The notes: generated by a model not told the origin, from the sequence alone. A DNA stretch of 64,000 nucleotides from Bradyrhizobium sp. CCBAU 51765 (GCF_015291725.1 NZ_CP030038.1:3709001-3773000), one strand, 5' to 3'. Positions 10,543 to 19,239 are shown, numbered from the stretch's first letter. Translations and numbers: made by a program.

Positions 10543-11028
10543 TCAGTTGAAGCTGAGCAGCTTGAACAGCGGCGTGAGGTAGCTCATCTCCTGGCCCGAC
10601 GTCGGCGTCGTACGGCTGATGAAGTCGAAGATCTTGCCGTCCTGCAGACCGTAATTCGCAAGCCGGCGCACGCGCCGGTTCTTGTCGAAATAGATGGCGA
10701 TGACGCGCTGGTCGACCACCTTCTGGTTCATGAAGGCGACCGGGCGCTCCGAGCGCTGCGAGATGTAGTAAAACACCTCACCGTCGAGGGTTGCGACTGT
10801 GGAGGGGGTGCCCATCACGATCAGCACCTGGTCCTGGCTCGCGCCGATCGGAATCTGCTCGAGCGCGCCGGGCGGCAGGATGTAACCCTTCTGGAACTGC
10901 TCGCCCGTACAGCCCGCAAGAGCCGCGCCGACCACGGCGGCAGCTGCGAGCATGCGCAAGCCGCGCCAGCATGCGTGAAGGCCTCGCCGCTGGTTCGCGC
11001 GCAGGCTGGTCTTGTTCGTTGTCGTCAT
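10543..11028 (-). CDS. bamE: Outer membrane protein assembly factor BamE (SmpA/OmlA)
   Basis: BamE is a small lipoprotein of the BAM complex that inserts beta-barrel proteins in the outer membrane. I start it at 11028 (MTTTNKT); the open frame extends further upstream without family similarity. A lipobox ALAGC follows the hydrophobic helix near residue 40. The core domain shows IPIGASQDQVLIVMGTPS and FYYISQRSERPVAF, matching the SmpA/OmlA fold. The gene is divergent from the cytochrome chaperone gene, with a 98-base shared promoter region. Confidence 0.9.
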   Translation of the reverse strand: MTTTNKTSLRANQRRGLHACWRGLRMLAAAAVVGAALAGCTGEQFQKGYILPPGALEQIPIGASQDQVLIVMGTPSTVATLDGEVFYYISQRSERPVAFMNQKVVDQRVIAIYFDKNRRVRRLANYGLQDGKIFDFISRTTPTSGQEMSYLTPLFKLLSFN

Positions 11029-11126
11029 AGCGGAACTGATTCCGTCCCCTTGCGTCGCGCGAGGCGCTGAAGTACCGGGCGGAGGCTCTGAATGCAACAC
11101 GCGCGCGCCCGCTTGCGGAAACCACA

Positions 11127-11690
11127 ATGCTTTGGCCGTTCAATCACTTCAGGAAACCCCGACTAACCCCGCCGGGCACCATTGAAGCCATCTATGGCAT
11201 GATCGTGACGCAGGCGCGAGAACCCATATTTTACCGAGACTTGGGCGTGCCCGATACGGTTAACGGGCGTTTCGACCTGTTGCTGCTGCATCTCTGGCTG
11301 CTGCTACGCCGCCTGCGCGCGGTCCAAGGCGGCACTGCAGGCGCAACGGAGCTGTCCCAGGCGCTGTTCGATCGTTTCTGCGAGGACATGGACGACAATC
11401 TGCGCGAGATGGGAGTGGGCGACCAGACCGTGCCGAAGCGGATGCGGGCCTTCGGCGAGGCGTTCTACGGTCGCGTCCAGGCCTATGACCAGGCGATGGA
11501 AGGCGGCGGCGAGGCGCTGGCATCGGCGATCTGCAAGAATATCTTGAATGGGACCGGCTTCGGCCAGGCCCAGCAGCTCGCGGCCTATGCCCGGGCCAGT
11601 GAAGCCGAGCTTAGCCGGACCGACGAGGCCGCGCTGCTGCGCGCCTCCTTCAAGTTTCCTCCAGCACTCCCCGAGGATGTCACGCCATGA
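11127..11690 (+). CDS. Ubiquinol-cytochrome c chaperone family protein (CBP3-like)
   Basis: The protein matches the family of bacterial and mitochondrial CBP3-type chaperones that help assemble cytochrome b/bc1. Recognisable stretches are RFDLLLLHLWLLLRRL near residue 48 and MDDNLREMGVGDQTVPKRM near residue 88, which is the family signature. The length of 187 residues is normal for alphaproteobacteria. Its stop overlaps the start of the DUF177 gene (ATGA), giving an operon. The neighbourhood with bamE and plsX-fabH is the usual rhizobial order. Confidence 0.85.
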   Translation: MLWPFNHFRKPRLTPPGTIEAIYGMIVTQAREPIFYRDLGVPDTVNGRFDLLLLHLWLLLRRLRAVQGGTAGATELSQALFDRFCEDMDDNLREMGVGDQTVPKRMRAFGEAFYGRVQAYDQAMEGGGEALASAICKNILNGTGFGQAQQLAAYARASEAELSRTDEAALLRASFKFPPALPEDVTP

Positions 11691-12256
11691 GCCGACCGAA
11701 TGCCGGATCCGAGCCTGATCCCTGGCGGGCACCCGTCATCGTTGCGCAGATCCCCGATGCAGGCCTGCATCGCGAGCTCGAGGCCTCAGCGGCCGAGCGG
11801 CAGGCCATGGCGGCGCTCGCCGGCGTGCGGGAGATCCTGTCCGCGCATGCCAGCTTCGATGTCGTGCCGAAAAGCGGTGGGCGGGTCCATGTCACGGGGC
11901 TTGTTCGCGGCCGGATCGGCCAGACCTGCGTCGTCACGCTGGATCCGATCGAGAGCGAGATCGAGGAGGAGGTCGACCTGATGTTCGCCCCCGAGGCAGA
12001 GGCACGGCGCCTGGCCGATCTGATCGAGGAGGGGCAGGACGATGAAGGGCCGTCCGAGGTCGCCGATCCTCCTGAGCCGATCGCTGGTGGCATCATCGAC
12101 CTCGGCCGGCTCGCCACCGACGCCCTGTTCCTGGCGATCGATCCGTATCCGCGCAAGGAGGGGGCCGTGTTCGAGACGGAGGTCACCGCCCCCGATCCCG
12201 AGGACCATCCCTTCGCGGTGCTGAAGGCGCTTCACGACAAGAAGAAGGGCCAATAG
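11687..12256 (+). CDS. DUF177 (YceD-type) protein
   Basis: This is a YceD/DUF177 protein; relatives are linked with accumulation of 23S rRNA and are often encoded beside rpmF. The conserved core GQTCVVTLDPIESEIEEEVDL is seen near residue 86, with an acidic C-terminal half. The length of 189 residues is normal. It overlaps the upstream chaperone gene by four bases. Here no rpmF follows; instead a gap of about 300 bases leads to plsX. Confidence 0.85.
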   Translation: MSRPNAGSEPDPWRAPVIVAQIPDAGLHRELEASAAERQAMAALAGVREILSAHASFDVVPKSGGRVHVTGLVRGRIGQTCVVTLDPIESEIEEEVDLMFAPEAEARRLADLIEEGQDDEGPSEVADPPEPIAGGIIDLGRLATDALFLAIDPYPRKEGAVFETEVTAPDPEDHPFAVLKALHDKKKGQ

Positions 12257-12552
12257 GGCATTTCCGCTTGTGCCCGCCTTGCGAGGGGACGCAAGGCATT
12301 TCCCTTGATGGTTTGAAAGAAGCATTTATCCTTCTGATTTCAATGTCTTTCCTGCTCAATCCGGGATACGAGGCCGCATCGCCCCAAATGCAAAAGGCTG
12401 GGGGCAAGAGGTTGTTTCGGGGTAACAAAACGCTATTGTCGCGCCCCGGTCCGGGTGCGGCGAGGCGCCTGACCGATCGCCATGTCCGTGGCGAATTCAT
12501 TTTGCGGCCCCGCTAGCTCAAGACCGCACCAGACCAGGTTTCCAGGACTTTT
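12257..12552. other. Intergenic region ahead of plsX
   Basis: This stretch of nearly 300 bases has no convincing gene. A short open frame on the plus strand (12268-12516) lacks a ribosome binding site and any recognisable motif. The region probably holds the promoter of plsX-fabH-ihfA. Confidence 0.5.
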
Positions 12553-13614
12553 ATGCCAAGCAAGGTTCGCATCGCGCTGGACGCCATGGGGGGCGATGTC
12601 GGCCCCGCCGTGGTCATTCCGGGCGCCGCCATCTCGCTTGGCAGGCATCCCGATACCGAGTTCCTGCTGGTCGGCGACCGCGCCAGGATCGAGCCCGAAC
12701 TCGGCAAGCACCCGAAGCTCAAAGCCGCCTCCAGGATCGTCCATACCGACGTCGCCGTCAGCATGGAGGACAAGCCGAGCCAGGCGCTGCGGCGCGGCCG
12801 CAAGACCTCCTCGATGTGGCTCGCGATCGATGCGGTCAAGAAGGGCGAGACGGATGTCGCGATCTCCGCCGGCAACACCGGCGCACTGATGGCGATGGCG
12901 CGCTTCCACCTGCGGACGCTGCCGGGCATCGACCGCCCGGCCATCTCGGCGATATGGCCGACCATGCGCGGCGAATCCGTCGTGCTCGACCTCGGCGCCA
13001 CCCTCGGCGGCGATGCGCACCATCTGGTGTCGATGGCGGTCATGGGCGCAGCCAAGGCGAGCGTGCTGTTCAACAAGAAGCGGCCGACGGTCGGGCTGCT
13101 CAACATCGGCGCCGAAGAGATCAAGGGCCACGAGGAGATCCGCGAGGCCAGCGAGATCCTGCGGTCGAGAAACCTGCCGGAGCTCGACTATATCGGCTTC
13201 GTCGAGGGTGATGGCATCGGCAAGGGGCTGGCCGACGTCATCGTGACCGAGGGCTTCAGCGGCAACATCGCGCTCAAGGCCGCCGAGGGAACCGCGCGCC
13301 AGATGGCGGAATTGCTCCGTAACGAGATGCAGCGGAGTTGGCTCTCCAAGCTCGGCTATGTCTTCGCCCGCAGCGCTTTCCAGGCCCTGCGCGACAAGAT
13401 GGACCCCAACAAGTCCAATGGCGGCGTGCTGCTGGGACTGAGGGGGGTGGTGGTCAAGAGCCACGGCGGAACCAACGCCGAAGGCTTTGCCTATGCGATC
13501 GATGTTGGCTATGAGATGGCTCACTACGATCTCCTGAACAAGATCAATCAGATGCTCAACCGCGAGGGTGGTGCACTCAGTTTCGTGCAGCCCGCGCCGG
13601 AGGATGTTTCGTGA
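12553..13614 (+). CDS. plsX: Phosphate acyltransferase PlsX
   Basis: PlsX makes acyl-phosphate from acyl-ACP, feeding phospholipid synthesis through PlsY. The protein opens with the family signature RIALDAMGGDVGPAVVIPGA and contains ISAGNTGALMAMARF near residue 104 and ATLGGDAHHLV near residue 150. The length of 353 residues is normal. Its stop overlaps the fabH start by four bases (GTGA), so the two lipid genes are translationally coupled. Confidence 0.97.
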   Translation: MPSKVRIALDAMGGDVGPAVVIPGAAISLGRHPDTEFLLVGDRARIEPELGKHPKLKAASRIVHTDVAVSMEDKPSQALRRGRKTSSMWLAIDAVKKGETDVAISAGNTGALMAMARFHLRTLPGIDRPAISAIWPTMRGESVVLDLGATLGGDAHHLVSMAVMGAAKASVLFNKKRPTVGLLNIGAEEIKGHEEIREASEILRSRNLPELDYIGFVEGDGIGKGLADVIVTEGFSGNIALKAAEGTARQMAELLRNEMQRSWLSKLGYVFARSAFQALRDKMDPNKSNGGVLLGLRGVVVKSHGGTNAEGFAYAIDVGYEMAHYDLLNKINQMLNREGGALSFVQPAPEDVS

Positions 13615-14591
13615 CTCAAATTCGTTCGGTCGTGCTTGGCTGCGGCTCATATCTGCCGGAGCAGGTGGTGACCAACGCCCAATTGGCGGCCCGCATCGAC
13701 ACCTCCGACGAGTGGATCGTTCAGCGCACGGGCATTCGCGAGCGGCACATCGCGGCGGAGGGCGAGTTCACCTCGCACCTGGCGATCAAGGCGGCGCAGG
13801 CCGCGCTCCGCGATGCCGGCATGGACGCGCAGTCGATCGACCTCATCGTGCTGGCGACCTCGACCCCGGACAACACCTTCCCGGCGACCGCCGTCGCCGT
13901 GCAGCACGCGCTCGGTATCAACCACGGCGCGGCCTTCGACCTTCAGGCGGTGTGCTCGGGTTTCGTGTTCGCGCTTGCCACCGCCGACAACTTCCTGCGC
14001 ACCGGTGCCTTCAAGCGTGCGCTGGTGATCGGCGCCGAGACCTTCTCGCGCATCCTCGACTGGAACGACCGCGGCACCTGCGTGCTGTTCGGCGACGGCG
14101 CCGGGGCGGTGGTGCTGGAGGCGCAGGAGCAGCCCGGCAATGCCGCGACCGACCGCGGCGTCGTGACCACGCATCTGCGTTCTGACGGCCGCCACAAGGC
14201 AAAGCTGTTCGTCGACGGCGGCCCGTCCTCGACCCAGACCGTCGGCCATCTGCGCATGGAGGGCCGCGAGGTCTTCAAGCATGCGGTCGGCATGATCACC
14301 GACGTCATCGTCGACGCCTTCCAGGCGACCGGGCTCAATGCCGACAGCATCGACTGGTTCGTGCCGCACCAGGCCAACAAGCGAATCATCGACGCCTCCG
14401 CCCACAAGCTCCACATCCCGCCGGAAAAGGTGGTGCTGACGGTGGACCGCCACGGCAACACCTCCGCCGCCTCGATCCCGCTGGCGCTGTCGGAGGCGCG
14501 CAAGGACGGCCGCATCAAGAAGGGTGACCTTGTTCTCCTGGAGGCGATGGGCGGCGGCTTCACCTGGGGCTCCGCGCTGGTGCGCTGGTAA
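13611..14591 (+). CDS. fabH: Beta-ketoacyl-ACP synthase III
   Basis: FabH starts fatty acid synthesis by condensing acetyl-CoA with malonyl-ACP. The catalytic triad is complete: Cys115 (LQAVCSGF), His253 (VPHQAN) and Asn283 (HGNTSAAS). The start codon is GTG, overlapping the plsX stop. The length of 326 residues is typical. The plsX-fabH-ihfA-merR order downstream is a well-known conserved cluster. Confidence 0.97.
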   Translation: MTQIRSVVLGCGSYLPEQVVTNAQLAARIDTSDEWIVQRTGIRERHIAAEGEFTSHLAIKAAQAALRDAGMDAQSIDLIVLATSTPDNTFPATAVAVQHALGINHGAAFDLQAVCSGFVFALATADNFLRTGAFKRALVIGAETFSRILDWNDRGTCVLFGDGAGAVVLEAQEQPGNAATDRGVVTTHLRSDGRHKAKLFVDGGPSSTQTVGHLRMEGREVFKHAVGMITDVIVDAFQATGLNADSIDWFVPHQANKRIIDASAHKLHIPPEKVVLTVDRHGNTSAASIPLALSEARKDGRIKKGDLVLLEAMGGGFTWGSALVRW

Positions 14592-14724
14592 GCCGCAGTC
14601 GATAAAATTTTGCCGGAATCAGTGCCGATTATCGATGCGTCTGCATTGATGAGCGCTGTTGACCGCCGTGTCGTAACCTCATAATTTCAGACAACAATTG
14701 TTCGCCGTGATGTGGGGCAGGGCG

Positions 14725-15069
14725 ATGACCGATCAAAGTAAAACCGTAACGCGTGTCGATCTCTGCGAAGCCGTCTACCAGAAGGTAGGGCTGTCGCGCA
14801 CGGAATCGTCCGCTTTCGTGGAACTCGTGCTGAAGGAGATCACCGATTGCCTCGAAAAGGGCGAGACGGTGAAATTGTCCTCGTTCGGGTCCTTCATGGT
14901 GCGCAAGAAGGGTCAGCGCATCGGCCGTAATCCGAAGACCGGTACCGAGGTGCCGATCTCGCCGCGCCGGGTCATGGTGTTCAAGCCGTCGGCGATCCTG
15001 AAGCAGCGGATCAACGGCCAGCACCGCGCCAATGGCGACGCCACCAGCAAGGCTCAACAAGAGGCGTAA
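14725..15069 (+). CDS. ihfA: Integration host factor subunit alpha
   Basis: IHF alpha pairs with IHF beta to bend DNA at specific sites, including phage attachment sites and sigma-54 promoters. I start it at 14725 (MTDQSKTVTR) because an upstream in-frame ATG gives residues unlike the family. The DNA-binding arm is visible in RKKGQRIGRNPKTGTEVPIS, with the helix-bending proline in NPKTG. The length of 114 residues is close to normal, with a short polar C-terminal tail. IHF may assist the integrase of the adjacent island. Confidence 0.95.
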   Translation: MTDQSKTVTRVDLCEAVYQKVGLSRTESSAFVELVLKEITDCLEKGETVKLSSFGSFMVRKKGQRIGRNPKTGTEVPISPRRVMVFKPSAILKQRINGQHRANGDATSKAQQEA

Positions 15070-15092
15070 CCCTTTCGCAAAGGATTTGGCAT

Positions 15093-15671
15093 TTGGACAA
15101 GGCGCCGGATGCGTTCCGAACCATCAGCGAAGTAGCGCAGGAACTCGACATTCCGCAGCACGTGCTGCGGTTCTGGGAGACCCGGTTCTCCCAGATCAAG
15201 CCGATGAAGCGCAGCGGCGGCCGCCGCTATTACCGCCCCGACGACGTCGACCTGCTCAAGGGCATCCGCCGGCTGCTCTACGGCGAGGGCTACACCATCC
15301 GCGGCGTGCAGCGGATCCTGAAGGAGCACGGCGTCAAATCGGTGCAGGGCCTCGCCGACAGCGCGGCCGCGGTCTCCTTCGGCGCCATCGAGGACGCCAT
15401 CGGCGCGAGCCTGATGGAGCCCGAGGACGAGGCGCCCATCAAGGGCGTCGCCGACACCGACGATGACGACTACCAGGGCAACGAAGAGGAAGGCATCGAC
15501 TTCCGCTTCAGCGAGATCGACGACGAGGAGATCCTCACCACCTTCCGCAAGGGCGGCGCCCCCGCCGCGCCCGCCGGCCCCAGCGCGCTGGACCGGGAGC
15601 GCCTGGGCCGGGCGCTCGCCGACCTCGTCGCCTGCCGTGAGATGCTGGATCAGGCGCTGAAGGACGGCTAG
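15093..15671 (+). CDS. MerR-family transcriptional regulator
   Basis: The N-terminal 75 residues form a MerR winged helix (TISEVAQELDIPQHVLRFWE, then GGRRYYRPDDVDLLKGI). The C-terminal half is acidic and low complexity (EDEAPIKG, DTDDDDYQG), with no effector-binding domain. The start is a TTG at 15093, placed after AAAGGA at proper spacing and in frame with the conserved MDKAPDAFRTI opening. Regulators of this kind sit next to ihfA in many alphaproteobacteria. The target is not known from the sequence. Confidence 0.85.
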   Translation: MDKAPDAFRTISEVAQELDIPQHVLRFWETRFSQIKPMKRSGGRRYYRPDDVDLLKGIRRLLYGEGYTIRGVQRILKEHGVKSVQGLADSAAAVSFGAIEDAIGASLMEPEDEAPIKGVADTDDDDYQGNEEEGIDFRFSEIDDEEILTTFRKGGAPAAPAGPSALDRERLGRALADLVACREMLDQALKDG

Positions 15672-15783
15672 GGGCGGTGGTCCCACCGGCTTGCCGGCAG
15701 TTCCGCGTGCTTTGGGCGGATACACCAAAATGCTGCGGCCTCGCCTTGCGCAAAGCGGCGATCCTAGCTAATGGAACGACGTT

Positions 15784-15861
15784 CGGAGCGTGGCGCAGCC
15801 CGGTTAGCGCACTAGTCTGGGAGACTAGGGGTCGGAGGTTCAAATCCTCTCGCTCCGACCA
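15784..15861 (+). tRNA. tRNA-Pro (anticodon GGG), encoded CCA
   Basis: The acceptor stem pairs CGGAGCG (15784-15790) with CGCTCCG (15851-15857), followed by discriminator A and encoded CCA. The anticodon arm CTAGT/ACTAG encloses loop CTGGGAG, giving anticodon GGG at 15819-15821. The T arm reads GGAGGTTCAAATCCTC. The gene is intact although its 3' half is the left attachment site of the island, since the inserted element restores the sequence. Confidence 0.96.
15815..15861. repeat. attL: 47-bp direct repeat in tRNA-Pro
   Basis: These 47 bases, from within the anticodon stem to the encoded CCA, recur identically at 57703-57749. Flanking bases differ on both sides of the two copies, so these are the exact limits of identity. 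Placement over the 3' half of a tRNA is the classic attachment site of tyrosine integrases. Confidence 0.93.
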
Positions 15862-15900
15862 ACACTTAGCCGGATTTCAGGGCGTCCGGATTTTCCACAA

Positions 15901-15920
15901 GGTAACGATTGGGGTAACGG
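15901..15920. promoter_or_regulatory. Candidate integrase arm-type sites near attL
   Basis: Two direct copies of GGTAACG lie here, the second within GGGGTAACGG (15911-15920). The exact reverse complement of that 10-mer occurs at 57541-57550 beside attR, just upstream of the integrase gene. Paired short repeats inside each end of an element are typical arm sites. The function is inferred. Confidence 0.45.
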
Positions 15921-15941
15921 TTCTCGGCTGAAGGGATAAGC

Positions 15942-16628
15942 ATGATCACTGACGAGGAGTTGGACAATCTCTCCGAGGATGATGAGTTAGCATTTGTTCA
16001 GTATGAATCGATCGTCCGGGCATCGATGGAGCAGGCGCGAACCAACAACAGTTGGGACGCCGAAAGATCTTACGCCACCCACATGGTCGCTTTCCTCGAC
16101 CACCGCCCTATCGCCTTCCAGTACTCACGTCCTCCACAGGCAGAGGAGGAATTTGTCGATTGGTTTGAAGAGTTCCAACGGGCTGTCGATACTTACAAGA
16201 TTTCGGTGCGGCTGAAGAGTTCAATCCGCAAGAAGCAAAACGTTGCCGTCTTATCGTTGTCTCAGGAATTCAAAACTCAGATCGGTGGCCATCTCACCGC
16301 CATACGAAAGATCGTCTTTGATGCGGACCATCTGCCACTTAGCAAACGCGAGGCATTGATTCGGCGGATCAACAATCTTCAGGAGGAAGTTGATCGCGAT
16401 CGCACGCGAACCGAGGCTGCTATGGCTCTTTGGCTTGAGCTAACCAGTGCCATCGGCAAGGGTGCGACGAATCTTGATCCGGCAATAGAGCGGCTAGGTC
16501 GAATCGTGAAGGTGCTGTCGCTTCAGAAGGATGAGAACGAAACTAAGGCGCTGGAGCCGCCTTCAAAACCGAAACAAATTTCTCCTCCCAAACAATCCAA
16601 GACCGAGGACGACGGCATTCCCTTCTAG
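15942..16628 (+). CDS. Hypothetical protein, first gene of Clp-fold protease trio
   Basis: A protein of 228 residues that I do not recognise. It starts with an acidic segment (DEELDNLSEDDELAF), is largely alpha-helical by composition, and has a possible coiled coil around residues 120-160 (REALIRRINNLQEEVDRDR). The tail is proline- and lysine-rich (PPSKPKQISPPKQSKTEDD). The start at 15942 is preceded by AAGGGAT. It is the first gene inside the left end of the island and runs in the same direction as the Clp-fold protease gene 65 bases downstream, so they probably work together. Lower GC than the flanking chromosome suggests foreign origin. Confidence 0.7.
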   Translation: MITDEELDNLSEDDELAFVQYESIVRASMEQARTNNSWDAERSYATHMVAFLDHRPIAFQYSRPPQAEEEFVDWFEEFQRAVDTYKISVRLKSSIRKKQNVAVLSLSQEFKTQIGGHLTAIRKIVFDADHLPLSKREALIRRINNLQEEVDRDRTRTEAAMALWLELTSAIGKGATNLDPAIERLGRIVKVLSLQKDENETKALEPPSKPKQISPPKQSKTEDDGIPF

Positions 16629-16693
16629 GCGGGTATGTACGGCCAATTGTCGCGGTGGCAGAATCATGATACCGCAAGTTGTTTTTGCGCGAG

Positions 16694-17575
16694 ATGTTTA
16701 TGAATCCGCACGATTTAGATCATACGATTATCCATCACATCAACATCAAGGCGCGAGAGCTCGAAAGCACGCTCAAGTCTGATGTTGTCTCCTACTTCGG
16801 CCAGATCCATCCGCAATACTTTCGTCTTTTCCGAAATTTCGTTGAAGAGGTTCAAGCCAAGAGCCAGCGTAAGGAAAAGTGTCTGTCGATCGTTCTTAGG
16901 ACGCCGGGCGGATCAGCGGAGACAGCAGAGCGCTATGTGACAGTGGTCCGCCAGCACTATGACACCGTCAACTTCATCGTGCCGGATCTCGCCATGTCCG
17001 CAGGCACGATATTCTGCATGTCTGGCGATAAGATCCATATGGACTATTCTTCCTCTCTTGGTCCGATTGATCCGCAGATCATGGCGTCAGATGGGAGCGG
17101 CTACGTTGCCGCCTTGGGTTACCTCGACAAGGTGGCCGAGATCACACAGAAGAACTCGCTTAGTCCTGCCGACGTCGTGTTCCTCAAGGGCTTGGATTTG
17201 GCAAAGCTCGCGCTGTTCGAGCAGGCCCGGGATCTGTCTATCGATCTCCTCAAAAAGTGGTTGGTGCAATACAAATTCAAAGATTGGAATAAGCATCGCA
17301 CAACCAACCCAGGCGCCGCCGTCACCGACGACGAGAAGACTGCCCGGGCCGCAGAAATCGCCGCGGCACTTTCGGATCACAAGAAATGGTTCTCGCATGG
17401 TCGTGCGCTCAACCTTGCGAAGCTTCAGGAACTAAAGCTGGAGATCGACGATTATTCAAACGATACAGTATTGAGGTCGGCAATCAGAGCGTATAATGAT
17501 TTATTAACCGCCTACACCGATAGGATGGGCTTGCCATTCTACCTGCACAGCCACTTGACGACGGAGCCAACATGA
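16694..17575 (+). CDS. Clp-fold serine protease (SDH/SppA-like family)
   Basis: The protein resembles the cytosolic or membrane-linked Clp-crotonase-fold serine proteases of the SDH_sah/SppA group. The nucleophile region is AMSAGTIFCMSGDKIHMD with Ser in SAGT. The preceding strand IVLRTPGGSAETAERYV forms the oxyanion part, and LSDHKKWFSHGRALNLAKL near residue 240 is a conserved C-terminal motif of the family. No signal peptide or membrane helix is seen. The start is uncertain: TTG at 16679, ATG at 16694 or ATG at 16700. The stop overlaps the next small gene. The pairing with two unknown genes in a mobile element suggests a cargo function, possibly defence. Confidence 0.8.
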   Translation: MFMNPHDLDHTIIHHINIKARELESTLKSDVVSYFGQIHPQYFRLFRNFVEEVQAKSQRKEKCLSIVLRTPGGSAETAERYVTVVRQHYDTVNFIVPDLAMSAGTIFCMSGDKIHMDYSSSLGPIDPQIMASDGSGYVAALGYLDKVAEITQKNSLSPADVVFLKGLDLAKLALFEQARDLSIDLLKKWLVQYKFKDWNKHRTTNPGAAVTDDEKTARAAEIAAALSDHKKWFSHGRALNLAKLQELKLEIDDYSNDTVLRSAIRAYNDLLTAYTDRMGLPFYLHSHLTTEPT

Positions 17576-17793
17576 CCGTTCAGCTAGCCAAAGTTGTGCA
17601 AGACCGCTTGAGTGAGAATTCTCAGTCCCTGTTCTCGCCGGAAGCACTGGCGGCATTGCGGCTTTGCGACGTATTCGACAGCGTGCGCCCGCAAGAGTAT
17701 GTTCTCCCCTTGGACGCGATGGCCGGGTTCCCCAGTCATACCCAATCGGACGATCGCGCAGCAATCGTGTATCGACGTGATCTTGGCGTTTGA
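17572..17793 (+). CDS. Small hypothetical protein coupled to Clp-fold protease
   Basis: This gene of 73 codons starts within the stop of the protease gene (ATGA overlap), which supports real, coupled translation. It encodes an amphipathic helix-rich N-terminus (VVQDRLSENSQSLFSPEAL) and no recognised domain. It ends 14 bases before the convergent terminase nuclease gene, so it may be a shortened version of a longer original protein cut at the phage junction. Confidence 0.6.
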   Translation: MTVQLAKVVQDRLSENSQSLFSPEALAALRLCDVFDSVRPQEYVLPLDAMAGFPSHTQSDDRAAIVYRRDLGV

Positions 17794-17806
17794 CTGATTC
17801 GCGCCT

Positions 17807-18490
17807 CTAAACCCGCAGCTCCCAACTGCTCGTCTCCGGCCCCTGCGTCGCCATCCAAAGCGTGATGGCGACCGAGAGCACCAAGTCATCGTGAGCGCCG
17901 ACGCGCGCCGCGTAGGTCGTGCGCCCGGCCTCCGAAATCTTCCGTTTGAAGTCCTTCAGTTCTTCCTTCAGCGCCGCGGCGTCGCTCGCGGCTGCCGCGA
18001 TACGCAGTTCTCCGGTGTGCGAATGCGCTTCGAGGTTCGAGATCAGCAAACCTTTGGGTACGTGCCAGGTACTGCCGCCGTGCTGCGTCGCCTCGAGTCC
18101 CGCGGTGATGGTGATCCTGTTTGGGTGAAGGCCGGCAGCATCGAACATGTCGCCGACTGGTCGGCCGACACCGGTTTCGTCAATGACCAGCTTGGGCTTG
18201 AGCGCGTCGAGCGGCGGGCGAGCCAATAGGTTGATCACGCGTTGAATCTGTTGCGGATAGGACATGCCGAGCGGCAGGCGCTCCAGATGACGCACGTCGA
18301 AGTGCTCGGTCCGGTCCTGGCGCCAGTAGCCGGCCTTGATGTTCTCTTTCCACGTGTCCAGCGGCACGACGCGATGGTTCATGACGCTGATCGCGGTGGG
18401 GTCGGTGCTCTGACCAAGGTCGACGCCGACTAACCAACGGTTGACCGCGCGGGCAGGGATTTCACGTCTACTGATTGCCGTCATGCCCAT
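17807..18490 (-). CDS. Phage terminase large subunit, nuclease domain (separate gene)
   Basis: The 227-residue product is the RNase H-like nuclease half of a terminase large subunit, which cuts concatemeric DNA during packaging. Three acidic motifs fit: VGVDLGQSTD near residue 21, LVIDETGVGRPV near residue 100, and GAHDDLVLSVAI near residue 205. The ATG lies inside the last codons of the ATPase gene (sequence ATGGGCATGA), giving a 10-base overlap in a different frame. The linker from ATPase to nuclease is continuous in content, so the two genes together make a complete large subunit. Confidence 0.85.
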   Translation of the reverse strand: MGMTAISRREIPARAVNRWLVGVDLGQSTDPTAISVMNHRVVPLDTWKENIKAGYWRQDRTEHFDVRHLERLPLGMSYPQQIQRVINLLARPPLDALKPKLVIDETGVGRPVGDMFDAAGLHPNRITITAGLEATQHGGSTWHVPKGLLISNLEAHSHTGELRIAAAASDAAALKEELKDFKRKISEAGRTTYAARVGAHDDLVLSVAITLWMATQGPETSSWELRV

Positions 18491-19239
18491 AGCGGACGAA
18501 CCTCATTGGTGAACATTGCATCGATGATCGACGTGGAGAACGCGGCGTCTTCGGTGTCTAGGAATTCGCAAAGGTACTCTTCGCGGAATTTGGTCTCACC
18601 GAGGTTCTTACGCTCGCGCGCCAGGAATTCCGGTGTGATGCGAGGGCACGCCCCCAGCTCGACGCGGATGCGATGCCACTCTGAATCGCGCGACGTCCAG
18701 GTTTCGTAAAACGCACCCCGCTTGCCTTTGGGTGTCGACAAATAGACCAGTTGCGCACGCCGATTAGTCGCGAGCATGGGGCGGATGGCGGCAATCAGCG
18801 CGTCGGAACAGCGCGCCGCCTCATCGATGATAGCCAATCGAACATTGGCCAGGCCGCGAATGGTGTCGCCGTCGTTGTCACCAGGCAGAGCCAGTAAGCG
18901 GCTGCCGTTTGCAAACTCGATGCGCCGGGCCGCATCCCCTACGAGGGGCGCAGCATCCCTGATTCGGTTGTACGTGGTGCGGGACCGCAGCACAAATTCG
19001 TCCGACAGGCGCTGTGCCGGCGACGCGATCAAGATCAGGCTGTCCGGCTCGGTTGTCGCGACGGATAGAGATTTGATGACGCTCGCCTCGGTCTTACCGT
19101 GCTGCCGCGGGATCAACATGGCGGTTTGGGGTGCATCGGAGCGGACGAAATCGGCCTGCCAATCGTCCAATTCGATATCCGCGTCGCGGGCGAGCAATGC
19201 CGGATCCAGCGCCCGAGCTATGTCAGCGGCCATCAGCAT
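18481..19239 (-). CDS. Phage terminase large subunit, ATPase domain (separate gene)
   Basis: This is the packaging ATPase half. Walker A is IPRQHGKTE near residue 43 and Walker B LAIIDEAAR near residue 136, followed by a coupling motif region (VYLSTPKGKRGAF). The product of 252 residues ends at EVRPLWA, just where the nuclease domain would begin. The start overlaps the end of the small terminase gene by seven bases. With the nuclease gene downstream, the large subunit is split between two overlapping reading frames. Confidence 0.88.
   Translation of the reverse strand: MLMAADIARALDPALLARDADIELDDWQADFVRSDAPQTAMLIPRQHGKTEASVIKSLSVATTEPDSLILIASPAQRLSDEFVLRSRTTYNRIRDAAPLVGDAARRIEFANGSRLLALPGDNDGDTIRGLANVRLAIIDEAARCSDALIAAIRPMLATNRRAQLVYLSTPKGKRGAFYETWTSRDSEWHRIRVELGACPRITPEFLARERKNLGETKFREEYLCEFLDTEDAAFSTSIIDAMFTNEVRPLWA

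Noticed and set aside
12268..12516. Short open frame before plsX
   Set aside because: No ribosome binding site and no family-like sequence; probably promoter or leader DNA.
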